A DNA stretch of 64,000 nucleotides from a bacterium BMS3Abin02 (GCA_002897675.1 BDSU01000026.1:41048-105047); one strand, 5' to 3'; counted from the first letter of the stretch, positions 32,382 to 41,565 are shown. Notes: generated by a model not told the origin, from the sequence alone. Made by a program: numbers and translations.

Positions 32382-32834
32382 ATGAACGTTGTGAACAACG
32401 AAGAGCTGGCAGCCGAGGTGATGAAGCTTCTCAGGGAGCTGTCCAACCAGATGCGGCAGCGCGTCTTCTCCAGACTCGAAGAGCTCGACGTGACACCGCA
32501 CATGGCATGGGCGCTGCACCACCTTGGTGACGGGATACCGATGGGAACGCTCGCCGACCGGCTGTCGTGCGATGCATCGTACGTAACCGGGATCGCCGAC
32601 AGGCTCGAGCGCCGCGGGCTCGCCGAGCGCAGGCCGGATCCGACGGACCGACGGGTCAAGCAGCTGGTCTTGACCGACGAGGGGAAGCGGGTCAGGGACA
32701 TGGTGGAAGGCCGGCTCTTCGAGCAGCCGCCGCTGCTCAGGTTCCTCGACGGCGAGGAACTCGCAATGCTCGAGCGAATTCTCGAAAAGATGCTCGGGTC
32801 GAACGGCCCTGAGGCGCACGAGGTTCCCGGATAG
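32382..32834 (+). CDS. MarR-family transcriptional regulator
   Basis: A 150-residue MarR protein. The winged helix spans about residues 30-100 with MGTLADRLSCDASYVTGIADRLERRGLAERRPDPTDRR, including the DRR wing tip, and is flanked by long dimerisation helices. MarR proteins repress neighbouring genes and release DNA on binding an aromatic or other small ligand. It is divergent from the DrrAB-like exporter with an AT-rich gap holding a dyad, so control of that exporter is the obvious inference. One cysteine (Cys63, LSCDAS) lies in the recognition-helix region. Confidence 0.88.
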   Translation: MNVVNNEELAAEVMKLLRELSNQMRQRVFSRLEELDVTPHMAWALHHLGDGIPMGTLADRLSCDASYVTGIADRLERRGLAERRPDPTDRRVKQLVLTDEGKRVRDMVEGRLFEQPPLLRFLDGEELAMLERILEKMLGSNGPEAHEVPG

Positions 32835-33025
32835 GCTCACGACGAGGCCTACCGAGGCTCTCACAGCCAAGCATCGTCGGCACAGATGGCGTTTCAGGGA
32901 CGGGATCCCGGCGATGCCACGGTCGTCGATGTCGACTCCCGGAGATACGCCTCAGAAAGAACGAGGCGACGGCTCGATCCGGCCGGCGCTCGACGTGGTC
33001 CGGCCGACGCAGACCAGAAACGCGT

Positions 33026-34396
33026 TCAGCGGGGGGGACGGTTCCAAACGGACGACATCATGCGACTTCGGAGACTGTCGTAGATGGGCTCACTACGAAG
33101 CAGTGAAGCGGTGAGCACCGCCCCGAATGCCGCAGCCAGCATCGGGACGACCAGGGTCGTCGTTGCCGTCATCTCGACGATGAGGACGATGCCCGTGAGG
33201 GGCGCCCGCACGATCACGGCAAAGAGGGTGGACATCCCGACGATGGCGAACGCTGCCACGGTGGTTCCCGGCCCTGAGAGGAACCCTGATGTGAGTCCAT
33301 GGACGACTGCACCCCACAACGCTCCCACGGCGAGGAGGGGTGAGAAGAGGCCACCCGGTGTTTGCGTCGCGTACGACAGCGGTCCGAGGAAGAAGCGGAC
33401 CGCGAAGTAGCCGGCCACGGATGCGAGGACGATTCCGCCTCCAAGCACGTGCTCCGTGAGTCGGTCGCCTCCTCCGGTCGCGACCAGCGGGTCGAACCAC
33501 AGCAGCAGGCCGACGATCGCTCCGATCGCAGCGGACTGGAGGATCGGTGGAACGTTTCTCATCCGGTCGGACAACTCCAGGAAGAAGAGGATGAGCCGGT
33601 TGTAGAAGACGCCGACGACGCCGGTGAGCAGTCCGAAGAGGACGAAGATGCCGATGGTCCATCCGCTCGGCGTGCCGATCGGGCCCACGGGGAAGTCGGG
33701 GCGGTTGCCGAGGATGAATCGGGATGACATGATGGCAGTCGCCGTGCCGATGAGTGTTACGAGCCCAAGCCGGAGTCGGATCGACTTTGCCACTTCTTCG
33801 AACACGAACAGTGCGGCTCCGAGTGGGGCGTTGAAAGCAACGCCGAGGCCTGCCCCGCCGAGAGCCGTTTGCAGGATGCGGATATCGCGCTCACCGAGCC
33901 GGAGGCGCCGTCCGGCTTCGGAGCCGATGGCTGCTCCCAGGTGTACGGTCGGACCCTCACGTCCCAGCGCGAGGCCGGCTCCGATGGCGAGCAGGCCGCC
34001 GACGAACTTGGCGGGGAGGACTTCCCACGAGGTTGCCGGGATATCGCCGCGCCAAACGGCTTCTACGTCCTGGATGCCGCTTCCCGACACTCGAGGAACG
34101 AACACCACGATGAGTCTTGCCAGTGCGGTGAGGCCTACGACGACGATGATGGGAAGGATCCAGCCGGGTCCCGACCAGGTGTGCGCCCACTGCAGAAACG
34201 ACAACCGGTACTCGTCTGCATCGAACAGGAACTTGCGGAAGTAGCCTCCCGCGATACCGACCAGTATCCCCGCAAAGGCGGCCACCACACTGATCACGAT
34301 CAAGCCCAGGGTGTCACGCTGGTCCTCCTGCTCCGTCGGTTCCTCAGGATGTGGGGCTGGAGTTGCTGTACTCATTCGCTCGCTGTTCTCTTGCAC
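33026..34396 (-). CDS. ClC-family chloride channel/antiporter
   Basis: A 456-residue ClC protein without CBS domains. Chloride-pathway motifs are GSGIQDVE, GREGPTVHLG with the gating Glu (GREGP), FNAPLGAALFVFEEV and GGLFSPLL. The gating glutamate suggests either an H+/Cl- antiporter or a gated channel. The N-terminus is polar and acidic (about 30 residues). The GTG at 34396 and the ATG at 34375 are both possible starts, and no strong ribosome site decides. The gene converges with marR. A second, larger ClC protein with CBS domains lies at 39517. Confidence 0.88.
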   Translation of the reverse strand: MQENSERMSTATPAPHPEEPTEQEDQRDTLGLIVISVVAAFAGILVGIAGGYFRKFLFDADEYRLSFLQWAHTWSGPGWILPIIVVVGLTALARLIVVFVPRVSGSGIQDVEAVWRGDIPATSWEVLPAKFVGGLLAIGAGLALGREGPTVHLGAAIGSEAGRRLRLGERDIRILQTALGGAGLGVAFNAPLGAALFVFEEVAKSIRLRLGLVTLIGTATAIMSSRFILGNRPDFPVGPIGTPSGWTIGIFVLFGLLTGVVGVFYNRLILFFLELSDRMRNVPPILQSAAIGAIVGLLLWFDPLVATGGGDRLTEHVLGGGIVLASVAGYFAVRFFLGPLSYATQTPGGLFSPLLAVGALWGAVVHGLTSGFLSGPGTTVAAFAIVGMSTLFAVIVRAPLTGIVLIVEMTATTTLVVPMLAAAFGAVLTASLLRSEPIYDSLRSRMMSSVWNRPPR

Positions 34397-34570
34397 ATTG
34401 TGGCGCTGCAGCCACCGATGGAGGCCGTCACCTACGATAGTGGGTGCTCGGAGCGCTCTCAGGTCATAATGAAAGGACCCGCGAAAGGTGGACCCGATGC
34501 GATCGCCTGCTTCGAGCCCTTGTGTGTACGGTTCACGGTCAGCCGGCCCTCGACCGGCGGCGACATCCGT

Positions 34571-36703
34571 GTGAAGAGAGAACTGGGGCTCTACTCGGTC
34601 ATCACGATCAGCCTTGGCGCGATGATCGGCTCCGGCATCTTCGTGTTGCCGGGCTTGGCCGCCAAGATCGCCGGGCCCGCCGTCATCCTCGCCTACGTCC
34701 TTGCAGGAATCGTCGTGCTCCCTGCGGCACTGTCGAAAGCGGAGATGGCGACGGCGATGCCGGAGGCGGGAGGAACGTACGTGTTCATCGACAAGGCGAT
34801 GGGCCCGCTCATGGGCACGGTGGCGGGCTTGGGCGTCTGGTTTTCACTGATCTTCAAAGCCGCGTTCTCCCTTGTCGGGCTTGGAGCGTATCTCGTGATG
34901 TTCTCGGACGCGCCGGTGAAACCGGTGGCGCTGGCCTTGGCCGGCGCCCTGATCGTCATCAACGTCGCCGGGGTCAAGCAGACCGCGGGAGTCCAGAAGA
35001 CGGTTGTGACCGGTGTTCTGCTCATGCTGGGCATCTTCATCGCGAGGGGCATTCCTCACGTGAACGTCGCCAATCTCCAGCCTTTCCTCGGCGAGGGCTT
35101 CGAGGGCTTGATCGTGGCGACCGGAGTGATCTTCGTCTCGTATGCGGGGGTCACCAAGGTGGCGAGCATCGCCGAAGAGATCAAAGATCCCGGTCGGACG
35201 ATTCCCCGCGGCATCTTGGGCAGTGTCGGCCTCATGATGCTCATTTACCCGGTGGTCGTCTTGGTGATGGTCGGTGTGGTCGGGTCCGGCGAACTGGCCG
35301 GAACGGTCGTGCCCGTGGCCGACGCCGCTCGTGCGTTCCTTGGCGAGATCGGCGTCGACGTCGTGTCGGCGATCGCGGTGCTTGCGCTGATCAGCATGGC
35401 CAACGCAGGTCTCCTTGCCTCCTCTCGATACCCGTTCGCCATGAGTCGGAATGCCCTGGCGCCCATCGTGCTCCAACGGCTGTCCAGACGTTCGACTCCG
35501 TTTGTCAGCATTGTGGTCACGGGGTCGGTGATGCTGTTGCTCGTTGCCTTCGTTCCCCTTCTGGAACTGGCCAAACTGGCCAGTGCCTTCCAGCTCCTGG
35601 TGTTCTCCTTCGTCAATGTGGCTCTGATCGCGTTTCGCGAGAGTCTCGTGGACTGGTATCGACCGACGTTCAGATCACCGCTGTATCCATGGACGCAGAT
35701 CTTCGGAATCGTCGCCTCATTCGGGCTGCTGACACAGCTTGGCGTCGTGCCGTTGGTGGGCGCCGGCGGGATCATCGTCGGGGGATTCGTCTGGTATCGG
35801 GTGTTCGGTCGATCCCGGGTCAGCAAGCAGAGCGCGTCGCTCGACGCGCTGCGAGTTCGCACGACCGCCGGTTTGGTCGAGAAGACGAGAGAGAGGCTGC
35901 ACTCGCCGGGGGCCGCAAGCCTGCTCGTCGTTTTCCACCATGGGGCAACTCCCGATCGGGAGCGGGCGGTCATGGGCGTCGGGCTCCGGCTCCTCGAGCC
36001 GGGAGGGCAGTTGTCGGTTGCCCATATCGACACGCAGGACATCGGCCCGACCGTGCCGGTTCCCGATCTACCGGCCGGTGCGGAAGAACTGGACGTCGAC
36101 GAGCACCAGACACGCCTTCGGCGAGCGGCGCTGATGGACCTCGTTGCACAGCGTACCCCCGAACTCGTCCTGGTCGAGATACCTCCAGCGAGCCGCCGGA
36201 CCCGGCAGTACATTGCAGATGCCAGGTGGCTGCGGGAGCACGCGGACGCTTCGGTGTTGTTCTTCCATTACCGGGGGATCCGCGAAGTGAACACGATCGT
36301 GATCATGGGCTCCGGCGGTCCCGCGGATGTCGACAAGATCTCCCTCGCGCATCGCCTCGCCGAACATGACGACGCGACGCTGCGACTGGTCCACATCCTC
36401 GACGAAGCGGCATCCGAAGCGGAAGTGGCGTCGGTTCGCAACTATCACCTCCAACTGAGCGAGCTGACCGAAGTTCGCATCGAGAGCCGTGTGGAGCGAT
36501 CTGCAGATCTGTTCGGCAATCTCGACCGTTGGACGGAGGGCGCAGACCTGGTGATTCTCGGAGCCGCGGCGCACCCTTCCGCGCACTTCGATCTGTCGGA
36601 TCGCATCGCCGGTTCGATTCGACACCCGGTGCTGACCGTGTCACCTCGCGTGGCGCATCGCAAGACCTTGGGCCGGCGCGTCCTCGAGCGCATCATCTAC
36701 TGA
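34571..36703 (+). CDS. APC-family amino acid permease with C-terminal USP-like domains
   Basis: The protein has 710 residues from the GTG at 34571. Residues about 1-415 are a 12-helix amino-acid/polyamine/organocation permease (GAMIGSGIFVLPG, VSYAGVTKVASIAEEIKDPGRTIPRGI). The remaining about 290 residues are soluble and look like two universal-stress-protein folds: AASLLVVFHHGATPDRERAVMGVG first, then NTIVIMGSGGPADVDKISLAHRLA and ADLVILGAAAHP near the end. Such fusions are known and may let nucleotide binding control transport. The ATG at 34469 would add 34 residues, but those look non-coding. The very long open frame upstream overlaps the ClC gene and is rejected. Confidence 0.85.
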   Translation: MKRELGLYSVITISLGAMIGSGIFVLPGLAAKIAGPAVILAYVLAGIVVLPAALSKAEMATAMPEAGGTYVFIDKAMGPLMGTVAGLGVWFSLIFKAAFSLVGLGAYLVMFSDAPVKPVALALAGALIVINVAGVKQTAGVQKTVVTGVLLMLGIFIARGIPHVNVANLQPFLGEGFEGLIVATGVIFVSYAGVTKVASIAEEIKDPGRTIPRGILGSVGLMMLIYPVVVLVMVGVVGSGELAGTVVPVADAARAFLGEIGVDVVSAIAVLALISMANAGLLASSRYPFAMSRNALAPIVLQRLSRRSTPFVSIVVTGSVMLLLVAFVPLLELAKLASAFQLLVFSFVNVALIAFRESLVDWYRPTFRSPLYPWTQIFGIVASFGLLTQLGVVPLVGAGGIIVGGFVWYRVFGRSRVSKQSASLDALRVRTTAGLVEKTRERLHSPGAASLLVVFHHGATPDRERAVMGVGLRLLEPGGQLSVAHIDTQDIGPTVPVPDLPAGAEELDVDEHQTRLRRAALMDLVAQRTPELVLVEIPPASRRTRQYIADARWLREHADASVLFFHYRGIREVNTIVIMGSGGPADVDKISLAHRLAEHDDATLRLVHILDEAASEAEVASVRNYHLQLSELTEVRIESRVERSADLFGNLDRWTEGADLVILGAAAHPSAHFDLSDRIAGSIRHPVLTVSPRVAHRKTLGRRVLERIIY

Positions 36704-36723
36704 CGACGCTGCACCGATCTTCC

Positions 36724-36729
36724 TAGGCT
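36724..36729 (+). promoter_or_regulatory. -10 box of a probable leaderless message
   Basis: TAGGCT ends six bases before the GTG at 36736, so transcription should begin at or next to the start codon. No Shine-Dalgarno sequence is present. Confidence 0.6.
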
Positions 36730-36735
36730 GCGGGT

Positions 36736-37725
36736 GTGAATCAGATTCGGAGCATCATCCGGCCCCTCCTCGCCGTTTCCGGAGCGCTGCTACGGCGCGT
36801 CGTGCGTCGGTTGCTGTGCGGCCCGGCCGTTGCATCGTGGAGCTGGGGCGTGGAGCTGCGGGTCGTTGCCCTGCGGGCCTTCGTGGCCGCCGGTGCCGGG
36901 CAGGGAAGCGGGCAAGGTCGCCGACGGTTCGAAGAGCGCCTCGATCCTCCCCTTCCGCGTAGGCTGCGCGGACTCGTGGAAGTCGAGCGGGGCGAGGTCG
37001 GCGGGGTGTCCGGCGAGTGGATGCGAAGGACCGGATTCGACGACACGGCCACCCTGTTGTATCTGCACGGTGGGGCCTACATCAGCGGAAACCCGGCGAC
37101 TCATCGCCAGTTCGCCGCCCGCCTCACGTGGGCTGCGGCGACCAGGACATTTGTGCTCGACTATCGGCTCGCTCCCGAGCACCGCTTTCCGGCCGGCCTC
37201 GATGACACGATTGCAGCATATTTGGCTCTCATCTCTTCGGGCGTTGACGCCGAGTCGCTGTTCGTCGCAGGCGACTCGGCCGGCGGGGGGCTCGCTTGCG
37301 CGCTGTTGCTGCGCCTGAAGGATGAGGGACGTCCACTTCCGGCAGGGGCAGTCCTGTTCTCGCCCTACACGGACCTGGAGCATACGGGAGCTTCGATCTC
37401 CGCCAATGCCGCCACCGACTACCTTCCCCTCACGATGGGAGACGCACAGCCCAACACCCTCTACCTCGGTGACCACGATCCCCGGGATCCGCTGGTGTCA
37501 CCGATGTACGGTGACTTCAGTGGGCTGCCACCGCTGTTGATCTTCGCCGGGAGTCGTGAGATGATCCTCGACGATTCGATTCGTCTTGCCGAGAAGGCGA
37601 GACGAGATGGCGCAGAAGTCACCTTGCACATCGAGCCGGACATGATGCACGTCTGGCCGGCGATCGTCCCGGGACATCCCGCGAGTCTGAGGGCGCTTGC
37701 CATCACCGCCGAGTTCGTCAAGTAG
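36736..37725 (+). CDS. HSL-family alpha/beta-hydrolase (esterase/lipase)
   Basis: A 329-residue hormone-sensitive-lipase-type esterase. The oxyanion motif HGGAYISG follows about 100 residues of N-terminal cap. The nucleophile elbow is GDSAGGGLA, and the remaining triad members lie in GSREMILDDS (Asp) and DMMHVWP (His). It hydrolyses short-chain esters in family members; the substrate is unknown. The N-terminus is basic and amphipathic (RRVVRRLL), perhaps for membrane contact. The GTG start has a -10 box six bases upstream, so the message is probably leaderless and separate from the permease gene 32 bases before it. Confidence 0.87.
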   Translation: MNQIRSIIRPLLAVSGALLRRVVRRLLCGPAVASWSWGVELRVVALRAFVAAGAGQGSGQGRRRFEERLDPPLPRRLRGLVEVERGEVGGVSGEWMRRTGFDDTATLLYLHGGAYISGNPATHRQFAARLTWAAATRTFVLDYRLAPEHRFPAGLDDTIAAYLALISSGVDAESLFVAGDSAGGGLACALLLRLKDEGRPLPAGAVLFSPYTDLEHTGASISANAATDYLPLTMGDAQPNTLYLGDHDPRDPLVSPMYGDFSGLPPLLIFAGSREMILDDSIRLAEKARRDGAEVTLHIEPDMMHVWPAIVPGHPASLRALAITAEFVK

Positions 37726-37773
37726 CCGTTGACGAGGCGCTTTGCCTGATGTCTGATGCGTGCGGGACGAGTC

Positions 37774-38469
37774 TCACTTCGTCTTGCCGGCCTCGTCGGT
37801 GGGGCTGTCGTCGACGAGAGCCAGGGAGACGTGACTACATCCCGTGCAGACTCGCCGCGCGATTTCGGCCTGGATCGTGACCGCTCCATATGTGTGCTCA
37901 TGCTCGATCGGGAGTGAGTCTTCGGCCCGGAGCGCCTTGAGCCGATCGAGGGGCCAGACGCCCGTCTGGCGAAGCTGATCTCGGGCGGTCGTGCCGAGGT
38001 GTCGCGTCCTCGAAGCGACCCGGTGCAACCCACCCGACCTCATCGGCTCGGCCGTGAGATCGATCTCGACATGTTCCCCAGCCGGCTCGTCATGGCGGCG
38101 CGTGCCTCGGGTCTTCGGCGTGACGACGTATTCCGTCGCCGGTCCGACGAGCGGCACTTGCGCGGGGTGTGGTTCCTTCCTGTGTGTCCGTTTCCGGTGA
38201 GGCTTCAGGGGACGCATCGCATTCAGGACGAACTCCAATGACTCGAAGAGCTGGGGGTTGGAAGGGAGGAAGTGGATCCTCTCACCGGCGATGTCGAACT
38301 CGAACGTCTCTCCGGACAGACGCTTCACTCGAACCTCGGGCAGAGCCCACTCTCCCAAGCTCGTCCGGGCGTGCTTGAGCGTCAGCCGATCGTTTGTGAT
38401 CTGCAGCACCGCCTTGATTCCCGAGTCGGGGTCATCCGGCAGTCGGACGATCCCGCTGATACGGATCAT
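37774..38469 (-). CDS. unknown protein with beta-rich N-terminus and C-terminal CxxC
   Basis: A 231-residue soluble protein. The first about 80 residues look beta-rich, like a GRAM/PH-type fold (GIKAVLQITNDRLTLKH, then SGETFEFDIAGERIHFLP). A basic linker follows (PHRKRTHRKEPH), and the C-terminal part has a single CTGC pair that could bind zinc with nearby His residues. I do not recognise a family. The start at 38469 follows GGGGGAA. A good promoter, TTGACG-N17-TAAACA, lies just upstream, so it is transcribed on its own. Confidence 0.65.
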   Translation of the reverse strand: MIRISGIVRLPDDPDSGIKAVLQITNDRLTLKHARTSLGEWALPEVRVKRLSGETFEFDIAGERIHFLPSNPQLFESLEFVLNAMRPLKPHRKRTHRKEPHPAQVPLVGPATEYVVTPKTRGTRRHDEPAGEHVEIDLTAEPMRSGGLHRVASRTRHLGTTARDQLRQTGVWPLDRLKALRAEDSLPIEHEHTYGAVTIQAEIARRVCTGCSHVSLALVDDSPTDEAGKTK

Positions 38470-38495
38470 GGTTCCCCCGTTCGCGCTCAAAGAGA

Positions 38496-38524
38496 TGTTT
38501 ACGCGCTCATAGCAGTGGCGTCAA
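38496..38524 (-). promoter_or_regulatory. promoter of the 37774-38469 gene
   Basis: On the minus strand TTGACG (38524-38519) and TAAACA (38501-38496) are spaced by 17 bases. The start site at about 38489 would leave a 20-base leader containing the ribosome site. This is the closest to a housekeeping consensus in the window. Confidence 0.72.
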
Positions 38525-38610
38525 GGACTATTCGTTGCAGCCACTCACGGGTGGGCCTTCCGAGCACAGGTCGTGCACGGACCGCGATCGAGTTCGGCCG
38601 AGAATCGTCT

Positions 38611-38655
38611 TCTCGTCAATGCTGGCAGCAATATGTGCGGCCAGCATTGACGAGA
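38611..38655. repeat. 16-bp perfect inverted repeat after AMMECR1 gene
   Basis: TCTCGTCAATGCTGGC (38611-38626) and GCCAGCATTGACGAGA (38640-38655) are perfect inverted copies around a 13-base AT-rich centre. It lies three bases after the AMMECR1 stop and about 90 bases before the promoter of the next gene. No T-run follows on either strand. Confidence 0.8.
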
Positions 38656-38658
38656 CTC

Positions 38659-39177
38659 CTAGTTCAGAATCTCTGCCTCGAACCGAAAGAGACGGACCGG
38701 TTCGTTCTCTCCGATGAACGCCTTGCGCTTCGCGATCTCGACTTGCTGTCGAGCGGTCACGATTCCCGGAATGGCGGGGAGCAGGAGGGCCCGGCGTCCG
38801 GTGCGACTCTCGACGATGACCCCGTACCGCGATGGATCCAGCTTGTCGATGCCATCCACCGCAACAGGAGGTTCCAGCAAGTAGACGGTCACCTCGAGAT
38901 CGTCGATGTCGTCGGCGCGGATGGGGGAGAATCGTGGGTCGGACGTCGCTGCGTTCACTGCTTGATGCACGATCTCGGCGCAGAGGCCGGCCTGCGAGGG
39001 CACGATACTGCCGACACAGCCTCGCAGCCGTCCTTCGCCGTCGGCACGGTCGTGCAGCGAGACGAAGACCCCCTGAGCAGGTCTGTCATCAGGGCGTTCG
39101 GAGACGTCCAGAAGGGTTCCGGTGACCAAGTAGCGACGGATCGCTTCCCTCGCCAGTGTGACGTACGGATGCTCCAC
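38659..39177 (-). CDS. AMMECR1-domain protein
   Basis: A 172-residue AMMECR1 domain with the family core LRGCVGSI, preceded by GVFVSLHDRADGEGRL and followed by AVNAATSDPRFSPI and DLEVTVYLL. Function is unestablished; the invariant cysteine in LRGC is thought to be part of an active site. The GTG at 39177 is chosen because TATCGT (39190-39185) ends seven bases before it, fitting a leaderless message, and the domain begins right there. A longer in-frame N-terminus is low in complexity and rejected. Confidence 0.85.
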   Translation of the reverse strand: MEHPYVTLAREAIRRYLVTGTLLDVSERPDDRPAQGVFVSLHDRADGEGRLRGCVGSIVPSQAGLCAEIVHQAVNAATSDPRFSPIRADDIDDLEVTVYLLEPPVAVDGIDKLDPSRYGVIVESRTGRRALLLPAIPGIVTARQQVEIAKRKAFIGENEPVRLFRFEAEILN

Positions 39178-39470
39178 GGATCGAACGATACACCTCGTCT
39201 TCGGTGGCCTGCCAGAACCGGCCCAGGGCCGTGATCGACGATTTCGCGAAAGCCCTCCGCGAAGCCGGGGGGGCACGGCGCCGTGCCAATCTATCTACGG
39301 ATACCACGACCCCGGCCGGGGGCACCGGTGCGCGGCGCATGCATTCGAACGCGGGGTGGTTCTTCCAGGAATGACACAGGCAGAACCTGCCACACGGCCA
39401 TTCGATTTCGCCGAGACGGACCCAGGGATCCAATTGCGGCCCTCGACACCACGCAGGCGAGCCCCTCTCG
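39178..39470. other. divergent intergenic region, AMMECR1 and ClC-CBS genes
   Basis: It holds the AMMECR1 promoter at its left end. The rest shows no gene; several G and C runs and short open frames have no domain or ribosome site. Confidence 0.45.
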
Positions 39471-39508
39471 GGACATAACGCCGTGTCCAAGGCGTTGTGT
39501 CCTACTCT
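39471..39508 (+). promoter_or_regulatory. inverted-repeat operator abutting the ClC-CBS promoter
   Basis: GGACATAACGCC (39471-39482) and GGCGTTGTGTCC (39491-39502) are inverted copies at 11 of 12 positions around an 8-base centre. The -10 box TACTCT (39503-39508) begins at the next base, and the GTG at 39517 lies eight bases further. The repeat therefore covers the -35 zone, suggesting a dimeric regulator. Confidence 0.65.
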
Positions 39509-39516
39509 GAAGGATC

Positions 39517-41541
39517 GTGGCACACGAGCAGCGACATCGCCGATTGATCCGTTCGGGCAACGTGACCGCGATGATGGTGGTGGCCGGCTTCGTCGGAGCC
39601 GGCTCGGGCCTCGGCGCCGTCATCCTGATCAAGTCGATCGATTACATCACGGAGGCCTTGGCTCGTCTGGGCGAGCTCGTCCCGGTGCCGCAACTGATGC
39701 CGCTGGTGGCGATTCCGACGGCGCTCATGACATCGTGGTGGCTCACCAAGAGGTTCGCGCCGGAAGCAGCCGGTCACGGGGTTCCGCAGATCCTCGCGGC
39801 GATCACGGTTGCAGGGGGCAATATCCGCTGGATCGTCGGTCCGCTCAAGGTCCTTGCTTCTGCGATCACGATCGGTGCCGGGGGCACGGCCGGACGAGAA
39901 GGGCCGATCGCCCAGATCGGTGCGGGACTCGGATCGTTTGTCGGGCGAAAGCTTCGGCTCTCCGAAGGGGATCTCATCAGCTTGGTCGCCGCAGGTGCGG
40001 GTGCCGGGATCGCGGCGACGTTCAATGCTCCCATCGCCGGGATGTTCTTCGCGATGGAGGTGATCCTCGGAAGCTTCTCGGTCCGACATCTACACACGGT
40101 GGTCGTTGCGACGGTTGCCGGTGCGGTCGTGAGCCACAGCATTCTTGGTGAAGGGCTCACGTTCGTCGTGCGTCCGCACTCGCTCGGACATCCATCGGAG
40201 CTGCTCGCCTACGCAGCTCTCGGGGCGCTCACGGTGGCCGGTGGACTCGTGCTGCTCTGGTCGCTGGACTTCTGGGAAGAGAAGCCGAATCTGCTGATCG
40301 GCTGGCGCCGTCCGCTCCTCGTCGCCTTCGCTGTCGCCATCCCCGTCGCAATCTTTCCCGAGATCGCCGGGACCGGACAGGCATTCATCTCGAAGATCCT
40401 GAATGGGCAGGTGAGCTCGGCGTGGTGGCTCCTCGTGATTCTCGCCGTCATCAAACCCATCGCCACCGGGGCGACTTTTGGTGCTCGAGGATCCGGAGGG
40501 ATCTTCATGCCGAGTCTCTTCATCGGCGCCACCCTCGGGTACGGATTCGCCCACGTTGTCGGCTCGATCTGGAGCATCTCGACGCTGCAGCCGGAGGCGT
40601 TCGCGCTAGTCGGCATGGCGGCGGCCTTCACCGCGGTGGCGAGAGCTCCGCTGACGGCCATCCTGATCGTGTTCGAGGTCACCGGCGACTACGGGCTGGT
40701 GCTGCCGCTGATGGTTGCAGTCGCGGTCGCGATGCTCCTCGCTCCTCGCTTCTATCCCGAGAGTGCCTACACGAAACCGTTGACGAGGATGGGTATCTGG
40801 GTGACACGTGGGGGAGAGATCGATCTGCTGGATTCGGTGCGGGTCGGGGATGCCATGACGAAGAAGAGCATGGTGGCGCACCAGGACCTCACGCTGGCCG
40901 AGCTGCAGGGCGTTCTCGACCGCGGGAGACACCACGGCGTGCCGGTGGTCGACGATCACGGGAACCTCGTGGGTGTCGTGACGGTCACCGACATTCTGCG
41001 GGCAGGGGGACCGTCCGACCAGGTCACCGTCAGGGAGGCGATGACCCCCAAGCCGGTCACCGTGACTCCCGAGACGCCGGCATCAGAGGCGCTCGAACGG
41101 ATGGCTGCGCTCGGTGTCGGTCGGATCCCCGTTGTCGACAACGAGGACCCACGACACCTCCTTGGGATGTTCCGAAGAGAGGATGCGGTCAACGCCTACC
41201 ACCGGGCGAGGGGGGCCGCCGCACGACAGGCTGCCGAACTCGAACACCTCCGGTTGCGGACCAGGATCGGGGCGCACTTCTTCGACTTCGTCGTCCCTGC
41301 CGGATCGATGGCGGTCGGACGCCAGGTCAAGGAGATCCCATGGCCCGAGGGGTGCCTCGCCGTGTCGGTCGTTCGGGAAGGAGAGGTGCTCGTCGCCCAG
41401 GGTGCAACGGTCCTCAAGGCGGGAGATCGTGTGACCTGCTTCGGGGACGATCGAATGCGTGATCGGCTGCTGCAACGTCTGCGGCCGGAAGAGCAGGATG
41501 TCGAGCCTCCCGAGGGAGGCCCGACATCCGAATCCGAGTGA
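39517..41541 (+). CDS. ClC-type chloride transporter with CBS pair and TrkA-C-like domain
   Basis: A 674-residue ClC protein. The membrane part (about residues 15-430) carries GGTAGREGPIAQIGAG with the gating Glu, FNAPIAGMFFAMEV and GSGGIFMPSLF. Two CBS repeats follow (AMTKKSMVAHQDLTLAEL and AMTPKPVTVTPETPASEAL), which usually bind adenine nucleotides. A TrkA-C-like domain (ARTIGAHFFDF-like region to GDRVTCFGDD) ends the protein, an arrangement suggesting ligand control. It probably exchanges chloride and protons. The GTG start has a -10 box eight bases upstream and an inverted-repeat operator before that. Confidence 0.9.
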   Translation: MAHEQRHRRLIRSGNVTAMMVVAGFVGAGSGLGAVILIKSIDYITEALARLGELVPVPQLMPLVAIPTALMTSWWLTKRFAPEAAGHGVPQILAAITVAGGNIRWIVGPLKVLASAITIGAGGTAGREGPIAQIGAGLGSFVGRKLRLSEGDLISLVAAGAGAGIAATFNAPIAGMFFAMEVILGSFSVRHLHTVVVATVAGAVVSHSILGEGLTFVVRPHSLGHPSELLAYAALGALTVAGGLVLLWSLDFWEEKPNLLIGWRRPLLVAFAVAIPVAIFPEIAGTGQAFISKILNGQVSSAWWLLVILAVIKPIATGATFGARGSGGIFMPSLFIGATLGYGFAHVVGSIWSISTLQPEAFALVGMAAAFTAVARAPLTAILIVFEVTGDYGLVLPLMVAVAVAMLLAPRFYPESAYTKPLTRMGIWVTRGGEIDLLDSVRVGDAMTKKSMVAHQDLTLAELQGVLDRGRHHGVPVVDDHGNLVGVVTVTDILRAGGPSDQVTVREAMTPKPVTVTPETPASEALERMAALGVGRIPVVDNEDPRHLLGMFRREDAVNAYHRARGAAARQAAELEHLRLRTRIGAHFFDFVVPAGSMAVGRQVKEIPWPEGCLAVSVVREGEVLVAQGATVLKAGDRVTCFGDDRMRDRLLQRLRPEEQDVEPPEGGPTSESE

Positions 41542-41565
41542 GGGTGCTCTCTCGTCGGGCGTGGT

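Noticed and set aside
33869..34568. Very long open frame extending the APC permease upstream by about 230 residues
   Set aside because: It runs antisense through the ClC gene, has no ribosome site, and its residues lack any domain; the permease begins at the first membrane helix after 34571.
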